From Dichomitus squalens LYAD-421 SS1 (lineage: Eukaryota > Basidiomycota > Agaricomycetes > Polyporales > Polyporaceae), in assembly GCF_000275845.1 (NCBI RefSeq), contig NW_006766887.1, forward strand, positions 340,090-404,089: a stretch of 64,000 nucleotides of DNA, in the 5' to 3' direction. The notes below the pieces were generated by a model that was given only the letters and a program-made list of their open reading frames with translations, did not search any database and was not told the origin of the DNA. A program made the translations under genes and the position numbers. Positions 57,241 through 64,000 of this stretch are shown in pieces. The stretch's first letter is position 1, and every line of letters begins with the position of its first letter.

Positions 57241-57538
57241 ACGGGGGGAAGGCGGTGGTAGACTGGACATGGGCGCATGGGAGTCGGGGTGGACACTTCC
57301 GAGATGGGAACTTACTTGTATCTTATAGCGGATCATGGGTGTCGAAACGGATGGTTTGTTGGAGATCTAGTGGACGTCATGGAGGAATTCTGTTCACAAG
57401 ATTGACTACACGGGTGGTTTATATGATGGACGCATTGCGGCGCATCACACGGAGACAACGTGAGAGGTGATGATACGCGAGGGCGAGGGCGAGAGGTACA
57501 AGACAATCTGCATACGCAGCGAAGATATATGCAAGGTA
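57241..57538. other. Convergent 3' spacer
   Basis: 298 bp between stops of HRT3 and EMC5. No gene. Confidence 0.5.
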
Positions 57539-58107
57539 TCATGATGAAGACGAGACCTTTGGAACGATGCCCGCCCGCTGCACGAACTTCTCGAAAGACA
57601 GTCGGGGGTCGTCGTCTTCTTCGAGTGCTCTGCAAGGGGTATTGAGCACTACAATCCGAACACGGAGCTAGCGGTACGCACCGACGTTTCATCTCGCTCC
57701 GCCAGGTGACTTCTCGCAAAGAGGGACTGCGGATAGTGGCCCCTACGACGGCCAGCACAAGAGAGATTGCCGCCTCCACGACAATCTGTAACACATAACG
57801 CACAGTCAAGGCTCTTGGTCCGCAAGTCTGACATGCGAGGTTCGCTCACGTCATTTGGCAATGCACCCTCTGGACGGCCCAGAGCCTTGAGATGCGACAA
57901 GTCTACGCCGCGGATGCCTGCCATCAGCATCCGTCGTACAATTGATTATGCTACCTTACGTTCGTATGTCGAGTACGCAGCTACGAACAGCCATGAAGAC
58001 GCGTCCTTGTCAGCGCCACGGATGCGACATCAGAGTCTGGGAATGCACGGAGCCTGACCGTGTAGGAGCGCGATCGTCGCGACGAGCAGCATCAGTCCAC
58101 CGAGCAT
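57539..58107 (-). CDS. EMC5: ER membrane protein complex subunit 5 (EMC5/MMgT)
   Basis: Five small exons: 58107-58059, 57980-57960 (21 nt), 57917-57850, 57785-57682, 57629-57539, giving 110 aa. EMC5 (PF10270) is a two-helix core subunit of the insertase that places membrane proteins in the ER. First helix MLGGLMLLVATIALLHAAYS, then TYER and SHLKALGRPEGALPND, second helix IVVEAAISLVLAVVGATIRS, then the diagnostic PSLREVTWRSEMKRR and an acidic tail DDDPRLSFEKFVQRAGIVPK. Length and topology match the family. The gene is easily missed because no exon exceeds 104 nt. Start by first-helix position; a few upstream codons are possible. Confidence 0.9.
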
Positions 58108-58339
58108 TGTGCAGACGGCGAGTACCAGTAGTGACGTTAGGAAAGGCGGAGACGGCGCGGATATGACGGCGGAAACCAGGCTGGACGCGGCCACTGCAGA
58201 CGGCAGTGCAGGAGCGGGGCTGCGGGCGCGGCACGTGCGCGGGCATACATATGGCGTGGCCAATCCGGGCGGCCGGACAGCTCCAGCGCGCCCCCCCCGC
58301 AACAGCCGTCAAGCGATAAATCCCCCCCCAGCACGCCGA

Positions 58340-59016
58340 ATGTACTTCTGGTTGTCCGTGTTCGCCCTCTCAGCATTACTGGTAATGTGTGCGTATCTCC
58401 CCCTCCCACCCCCTGCGCCATTTTGGTGGAATTTAATCTTTTGCGTTTGGGACGGGATGGCATCGCTGCTGAATAACTGACTGATTGGCTGAATCCTCGT
58501 CGTCGTCGTCGACGTTGTGCAGTGACGTTCCGGTACCGAGCTGCGCTCCTCAACCCCGTGCGGTCGTTCTTCCCGCGCCTCGGGCACTACCAGCCCGTGG
58601 CGACGTTCGCGGAGCAGGTCGACGCCGGCCTGACGTCCTCGACGTTTGACATCGAGGCGAACATCCGCGACGGCGACTCCAGGGCTGGCCTCGACGAGCG
58701 CGGCACTCAGGAGGTGCTGGACATCATGCGCCGGGAGCGGGTAAAGTGAGTGTTCTCGTTTGTGTCTGCTCTGCTCGTTCGCGTCGCCAGTGGGGTTGGT
58801 ACGGACGGGAGGGGCTGGGACGGTAATTCGCAGGTACTGACTGCTGTGGCGTCTGTAGCTTTGACCAGGCTCGGTTGATCCGGCAGAACCAGTGGCTTGC
58901 GGCCAACGGCATCGATCCCTCAGGCAAGTCTTGCTCGCAATTTATCTCGTGCAGTGTGATGAAATCTCGCAAATGTAGGGATGCCGCTGGACGCAAAGGC
59001 TGTAACGCGCCTATGA
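58340..59016 (+). CDS. DUF2015-family small membrane-anchored protein
   Basis: Four exons, 58340-58388, 58523-58745, 58859-58923, 58979-59016, giving 124 aa. The fungal DUF2015 family (PF09435) has no assigned role as far as I know. An N-terminal hydrophobic anchor MYFWLSVFALSALLVML is followed by TFRYRAALLNPVRSFFPRLG, then the family core SSTFDIEANIRDGDSRAGLD, EVLDIMRRERVKNFDQARLI, NQWLAANGIDPSGMPLDAKA. The third intron (58924-58978) has donor AG|GCAAGT, the classic form of a GC-AG intron; the phase and the text SGMPLDAK demand it. Head-to-head with EMC5, 232 bp between start codons. Confidence 0.86.
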
Positions 59017-59762
59017 TTGACCTGGTCCTTTCCCTTTTCATCATCTTAATTCCTCCCGCTCACCTTGCTATCGTTGTGTTCTGCGATCCGACCGTTTCTC
59101 TTTCTCTACTTGTTGTTTTTGCTCGCAGTTTCCTCGCATACAGCGGTGCTCGTCGCGTCTGCAAATAGCCCACATTCCTTGTTGTTGCTTTCTGTTTCTT
59201 TACCTCGCACCTCCTGGGTTCCGTGTAGCAGTCCAGTCCCATCTGTACCATCATCAATATAGCCGCTGTTGCCGTGAGGCACACAAGTACTTGTGCTCAA
59301 TCGGCCTTCGTTCAAGCTGGACTCCGTCGGTATCGATGGTGAGTTCTCAATTTCAGTCAACATGTTGCTCAATCTTGACCAGCACAGCAGGTCTTGGAGG
59401 CGTGTGCCACGATCCGCAGCGGTCAAGTCGGTGAGGAATATCCTCGCGAGTATCGTGTGTCCACCTTGCATCTCCTATCGCGGTCTATACAGATGGGGTC
59501 GCTGGGGACCCCTTTGTATCATTAGTCTGTAACTCTTGTATCCGCGTCCGCTGATAGCGCACTCCGAGATCGGCATCAACCATTCACTAAGCTACTAGTA
59601 AAACAAAGGCAGTCGAAAGCGCTTTAGCATGGCACAGCGGCGCCTTCATCAAAGGATGCTCGCCGCAGGTACCGGCCATTCAACCTCTCCGACTACGCAC
59701 TAAGGTATGCATGCCTTACTCATTGAACGAGCCGTCGGTGGGGACTGACAAGTCACTATAGC
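59017..59762. other. Intergenic stretch of about 0.75 kb
   Basis: Mostly empty. A possible upstream exon of the next gene ends at an AG|gtatgc donor near 59704 (reading YRPFNLSDYALS into the next frame) but has no clear start. Confidence 0.35.
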
Positions 59763-60260
59763 ATGCAGCTCGATGACACACCAAGTGAGCAAGCGGGCAG
59801 AGATCACCCAAAACGGCGATACGACGTCGCCGAATTGTTCCTCCCCGAGCACTTGCGCCTGGGCGCGGACAACTGGCCCGAGTTCGGATTCGCGATCGAG
59901 ACCGTCCTCCGCCTGAAAGGGATTCCGCTCGGGCACCTGCGGTGCGCCGGGTGTCCGTCGGGATCGGCACGCCCCCGGATGCCTGGTCCAGTCGACGGAG
60001 CCGACGGGGACGGGTGGGCGGCGGACGACGAGCTCTGCAAGACGTTGCTCGTGCTCAATGTCAGGAGCGACCACGTGCGGCTGGCGGGGCGGGCGCACGA
60101 CGGGTGGACTGCGGCGCAGATGTGGGCGTTGCTCGTGCGACGGCACGAGGAGAGCGAGCGGGAGCGGGAGAGAAAGGTCGCGTGGCTGCAGTGCGTCGGG
60201 GTTTTGGCTCCATGGGTGTTCCTTGCGGTTGTGTGTACTGCGTCGCTTTTGGGTGCATGA
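59763..60260 (+). CDS. Copia-gag-like ORF with C-terminal membrane segment
   Basis: 165-codon frame. AELFLPEHLRLGADNWPEFG then FAIETVLRLKGIPLGHL resembles the start of LTR/copia gag-type domains (family pattern: L...NW..W...M...L...G L). DELCKTLLVLNVRSDHVRLA followed by GRAHDGWTAAQMWALLVRRH resembles their second conserved block. The end, WLQCVGVLAPWVFLAVVCTA, is hydrophobic, like a membrane anchor, which retroviral-type gag does not have. No protease, integrase or reverse transcriptase lies nearby and no LTRs were seen. A domesticated gag-derived gene is a possibility; the similarity is from pattern memory and moderate. An in-frame upstream exon may exist. Confidence 0.5.
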   Translation: MQLDDTPSEQAGRDHPKRRYDVAELFLPEHLRLGADNWPEFGFAIETVLRLKGIPLGHLRCAGCPSGSARPRMPGPVDGADGDGWAADDELCKTLLVLNVRSDHVRLAGRAHDGWTAAQMWALLVRRHEESERERERKVAWLQCVGVLAPWVFLAVVCTASLLGA

Positions 60261-60632
60261 TCCGTGTTGTCGCTTCATAGCTGTTGGTAAGCCTGGTTTT
60301 GCAAACATTCCCTAATGCCCCTGTGTGTTGTGATGCTGTTGTCAGCAAGAGACAAGTAGGTATAAGTTGCGGTGGACCGGATGCGGCGGCCGGGAAGACA
60401 AGAAGAGTGCTGACGAGGCGGAGTGGCCGAGATGTCTATGCAAGGCTAGGTGGAGATCACGGAAGCCAAAGGACTCGTGGTTGAGGCGTGCGAGCGAGAG
60501 TTTTGTCAGAGAGATGACGGATTGGGACGGGATGACGTCGTGAGCCATGTGTGCGCACGGGCGCCTGTCAAGTCCATACTTACGCTGCTGTGCGCATCGA
60601 CGACTCACTTGACCCTGCTTCGCCGCTAAGCC
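60261..60632. other. Intergenic spacer
   Basis: 372 bp upstream of the sterol acyltransferase gene. No gene. Confidence 0.4.
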
Positions 60633-62742
60633 ATGTCTTCCTCGTCCGGCTCACATTCAGCCTTGCCTGCGCTTGCGAGCGCGAAATATCCCAATGGCTC
60701 CACTGCTTCCACCACCGTCATGGCACAGGGCACCGTATATGTCTCTCAGCCCTATCGCTCGTCCTCGCAGAACAAGCTCCGCGCCATGGTCACCTTCGCC
60801 CCCCGCAAGTCCCTCTTCGACATCTCCAACGAGTCCACTACGTCGAATCAGTTCCGCGGCTTCTTCACCCTCTTTTGGCTCTCGCTCTTCATCTTCGCCG
60901 TCCGCACCTATGTCCGCAGCATAGAGCTCAACGGCTGGCCCCTCAACTTCGAGTTCGCGTCCATGTTCACCAGCGATGGCCTCACACTCGCCCTCTCCGA
61001 TGCCGTCCTCGTGCTCAACACCGGCCTGTGCGTGCCCTTTGCGAAGGCGATCGCGAAGGGGTGGATCAGGTACTACCCCATCGCCCTCGTCATCCAGCAT
61101 CTCTGGCAGTGCGCCGTGCTTGCTCTCGCAGTGACATGGACGTTCAACAGGTGCGTGCGTGCTTTTTGACGTGACAGTCTGCGCACTCAGAATGATACCA
61201 ATGCAGACACTGGCCGTGGGTCCAGTCAGGGTTCCTTACCCTCCACTCATTTGTGAGTACTCGTTGCAGCCATCGCCCCCAGCGACGAGTCACTCGCTCG
61301 CGTTGCTGCGCTTGCCCGCCCCTTGCACCGTCTTCTTTGCGCGCTCCGATCGCTCATCTACATCCCGATGCCAGGTCATGATCATGAAGATGCACTCGTA
61401 TCTCAGCACCAATGGCGAGCTCGCCCACGCGAACAGCCAAGCCGAACGTGTCCTCGACCAGCTCCAGAAGGCGACCGAGTCCGAAGGCGGTTGGGACACT
61501 GCGCTCAGGAAGGCAGAGGCCGCGATGGTCCACTCGGATGTCCCTATTCCGGCAGGCACGCCCGACATACCCGAGGACGCGCCCGCAGGCAGCACCACCT
61601 CGTACGTCGACGCGCGCACCGCCGTCACCCTCCGCCAACGGCTGAAGACCGCCGCGGCGGAGAACGAGGGGGCGAACGGCGGGCCCGGGGTGAAGACGAC
61701 GGGCACGCGCGTGCTGCCGCTGAACCCGGCGGGGATCGCGACGCACCCCCCAACGCCGTCCGAGATCCTGTCGCACCACCCCAACGCGCAGATCGCGGCG
61801 CTGGCGAAGACGCACGTCGAGCTGGAGCGCGAGCTGACGGGCCCGGTGGAGGGCAAGGTGCGGTGGCCGGCGAACGTGTCGCTGCGGGACTTTGCGTGGT
61901 ACCAGCTGACGCCGACGCTGGTGTACGAGCTCGAGTACCCGCGCACGGAGCGGATCCGGCCGCTGTACGTGTTCGAGAAGACGGTCGCGTTCTTCGGGAC
62001 GTTCGCGCTGCTGTACACGATCGTGGAGACGTTCATCATCCCGCTCACGCCGACGCCGGACCAGAGCTTCGTAAGGAGTTTGTTGGACTTGTCGATGCCG
62101 TTCATGATCTCGTACTTGCTGCTGTTCTACATCATCTTTGGTGAGCACCCGTCGACGTCTCGCGCCCGGCGCGTGCGCACGCTGATGTCGGTTTAGAGTG
62201 CATATGCAACGGCTTCGCGGAGCTCAGCTAGTGAGTCGCTCGTCTGCCTGCCTCGCGCCTCGCCGTCCGTTCTTTTCTGACATGCGCACATCGGTGCAGC
62301 TTCGCGGACCGCAACTTTTACGACGACTGGTGGAACTCGACGTCGTGGGACGAGTTTTCGCGCAAGTGGAACAAGCCGGTTCACACCTTCCTCCTGCGCC
62401 ACGTGTACGCGTCGACGATGAGCTCGTACAAGCTCTCGCGCCAGAGCGCGATGTTCCTCACGTTCCTGCTCAGCGCGGCCGCGCACGAGCTCGTCATGGC
62501 CGTCGTGACGAAGAAGATCAGGTTCTACTTGTTCGTCTTGCAGGTGCGCGCGGCTTTGGAGTTTCGTTTGTCCTGACGGGCACTGACCGCTGGGTGTTTT
62601 GGTGTAGATTGCGCAGATCCCGCTCATCGCGATAGGGCGGATCCCCGCGATCCGGCGGAACAAGCTGCTCGGAAATCTAGTGTTTTGGCTCGGGCTGTAC
62701 GCCGGCTTCCCGCTGCTCTGCGTCGCGTACTGCGCGTATTGA
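60633..62742 (+). CDS. ARE2: Sterol O-acyltransferase (ARE1/ARE2, MBOAT family)
   Basis: Six exons: 60633-61150, 61207-61252, 61375-62140, 62197-62230, 62300-62543, 62608-62742, giving 580 aa. The enzyme esterifies ergosterol with acyl-CoA in the ER for storage in lipid droplets. Family motifs: RHWPWVQSGFLTLHSFVMIM across junction 2/3, FAWYQLTPTLVYELEYPRTE, the FYxDWWN signature as FYDDWWN at residues 461-467, HTFLLRHVY, and catalytic His517 in SAAAHELVMAVV. At least eight membrane segments are visible. Between about residues 200 and 290 lies a long loop with AETE/GANGGPGV-type low complexity, as in fungal members. DGAT1 is the alternative, but YQLTPTLVYELEYPRTERIR favours the sterol branch. 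All junctions in phase. Confidence 0.93.
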
Positions 62743-63553
62743 GCGGGGCGGGGGAGGGGCGTGCGGCGAACACACATCCTACTACGCTTTTGCCTTTGCT
62801 AGGCTCTCATCTGTCTATCTCACACGCGCAATCTCAAGACGCCACACACACCTATCTTGCATACGGGCACCCCGCGCAGGGACGGGAGACTCGCGACTAT
62901 GACCGTGACGAACAGAGATGCAGATACCCTAGCGAGCCCCTTTGGTTCCGGTGCTCGACATGTTATTTAATTCCGGTATCCTTCACATCACGTATCTGTA
63001 CGTCCTCGATGTTGGGAGCATAGCGTCCCTCCCCCCTTACCATACTAATTCGAATAATATTGCTGGTCGCGCTCTCCAATCTTTCTTGTCTCGAGACGGC
63101 GTGGAATTGTGTCAGTTTCGGTTCTATATACCGCGGCCTCTATAATACTCTCTGGAAGCGAGGATCTCGACTTCGCTGGGATGTCGTGCATGCTTCGAGT
63201 CCGCTATTATCCGGGCGGTCCATGATCGGGACCGCGGGAGCTTGCGGAGAACATCTATCGTGTGTGACGATTCGGTCGCAATGGCTGCACTTGGAGTACT
63301 CGGACAGGCGCAGTAAGTTAGACAAGCTTGAACGTAGTCTCTTGTCTGAAGTGCTATCTACGCAGGTTGAACACCAACCTCTCAGGGAGGTCGTATTGTC
63401 CTGATGGACTCAAGAGCACATCGGGGGTCCGCTCATGCATGTGCCTCAGCTGATGCAAGACTGTTTTGAACTCAGGAGCAAGATGGCTGGCTGAATACAA
63501 CCCGGTTCAAGACATGCCTCAGAGTCGATTCAGAAAACCCTCCACCGTCAGCG
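62743..63553. other. Intergenic stretch of about 0.8 kb
   Basis: 3' flank of ARE2 and of the right-edge gene. Nothing supported. Confidence 0.4.
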
Positions 63554-64000
63554 TCAAGTCGACTCGCCGCCTCCGCGCCTCAGATTCCTCGAGATCTCCA
63601 CAAGAATATCCTCGATCCGCTTCTGCCTGTCCTCGATGCTCGCCAACCGACGCTCCCACTCCGACCCCTCCGAGTTGCCCTCGCTCTCCACCTGGGCCGC
63701 CGTCTCGTGCGGCCCCGGGGACCGGCCTCTCTCCGCCTCCTCCGGCTGCTCTGACAGGCTCCCGCGCCCGTCGTCCGGGCTCGTAGACAGCGGAGCAGCC
63801 GCGTACAGGCCGAGATGCGAACGCGACTGCGGGCTGCTGTGGGTTGGGAACCTTCGGAGAGCGGTGCTGCTCTCCCCCGTTGCGCCATACGCGTCCGGCC
63901 TGTGCACGTGCGGCCCGTGCGCCGCGACGGAGTAGGTCCGCATGCGTCTGGGCGGGGACGGCGCTGCGTGCAGCGACATGAGCCTGCGGCGCGTCGCGGG
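63554..64000 (-). CDS. C-terminal part of an unrecognised coiled-coil protein, cut by the window edge
   Basis: Open to the right edge on the minus strand. ATG 63979 is in frame but upstream codons stay open, so the start lies beyond the window or in another exon. The visible 148 residues are Ser/Pro/Arg-rich with RRMRTYSVAAHGP, then an acidic part, then a short coiled coil WERRLASIEDRQKRIEDILV and EISRNLRRGGGEST at the stop. Not recognised. Confidence 0.5.
   Translation of the reverse strand, partial: PATRRRLMSLHAAPSPPRRMRTYSVAAHGPHVHRPDAYGATGESSTALRRFPTHSSPQSRSHLGLYAAAPLSTSPDDGRGSLSEQPEEAERGRSPGPHETAAQVESEGNSEGSEWERRLASIEDRQKRIEDILVEISRNLRRGGGEST

Noticed and set aside
61290..62148. Two long antisense frames inside ARE2 exon 3
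   Set aside because: Shadows of a GC-rich exon with confirmed MBOAT text on the plus strand.
1..64000. tRNA, rRNA and CRISPR features
   Set aside because: No tRNA A/B-box pair with a fold, no rRNA-like block and no spaced direct-repeat array was found by eye on either strand.

Overview
The window looks like nuclear DNA of a filamentous basidiomycete, most likely an Agaricomycete (polypore-like). Genes are dense, on both strands, GC-rich, and split by many introns of about 45-100 nt with GT/GC...AG ends. The families are typical of Agaricomycetes: Kei1, Clr2, Sly41-type transporter, Hrt3/FBXO9, DUF2015, EMC5 and F-box/LRR expansions. There are no operons, rRNAs, tRNAs or CRISPR arrays. All splice models were read by eye from splice signals, reading phase and family motifs; no transcript or database search was available.

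Layout. 0-13.3 kb is accessory-like: a decayed ABC-F ATPase, two PQ-loop genes about 9 kb apart in inverted orientation, two tandem nucleoside-deoxyribosyltransferase-like genes, a Sly41-type transporter, an 849-bp Mutator-like element and an F-box/LRR gene next to a decayed relative. 13.7-25.3 kb: two fungal proteins I do not recognise, a degenerate phosphopantetheinyl transferase, KEI1, an eIF4E-family gene and a decayed SDR gene. 26.4-40.1 kb: a large F-box/LRR gene, TRAPPC12, a Kar9/GAR microtubule protein and CLR2. 41.3-45.5 kb: an intact SDR gene with an orphan exon-1 copy behind it, then an F-box/LRR pseudogene split by a 607-bp hAT-like element. 45.7-62.8 kb is a housekeeping block of mostly alternating divergent and convergent genes: RED, a double-BTB protein, PP2A B55, COX9, an ER J-protein, HRT3/FBXO9, EMC5, a DUF2015 protein, a copia-gag-like ORF and a sterol O-acyltransferase. 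A truncated coiled-coil gene runs off the right edge.

How the genes relate. Several products act on the secretory pathway or membrane lipids: Kei1 (inositol phosphorylceramide synthesis at the Golgi), Sly41-type transporter, TRAPPC12 (vesicle tethering), the ER J-protein, EMC5 (membrane-protein insertion) and the sterol acyltransferase. They are separate genes, not a pathway cluster. PP2A-B55/COX9, ER J-protein/HRT3, EMC5/DUF2015 and KEI1/eIF4E are head-to-head pairs with 230-445 bp between start codons, so shared promoters are plausible.

Most unusual observations: (1) the Mutator-like element, whose 117-bp terminal repeats each hold a nested hairpin whose arms differ between the two ends yet stay self-complementary; (2) the hAT-like insertion with a perfect 8-bp target duplication inside an F-box gene; (3) the PQ-loop pair with six identical exon lengths; (4) a phosphopantetheinyl transferase that lacks two metal-site acidic residues; (5) at least three GC-AG introns.
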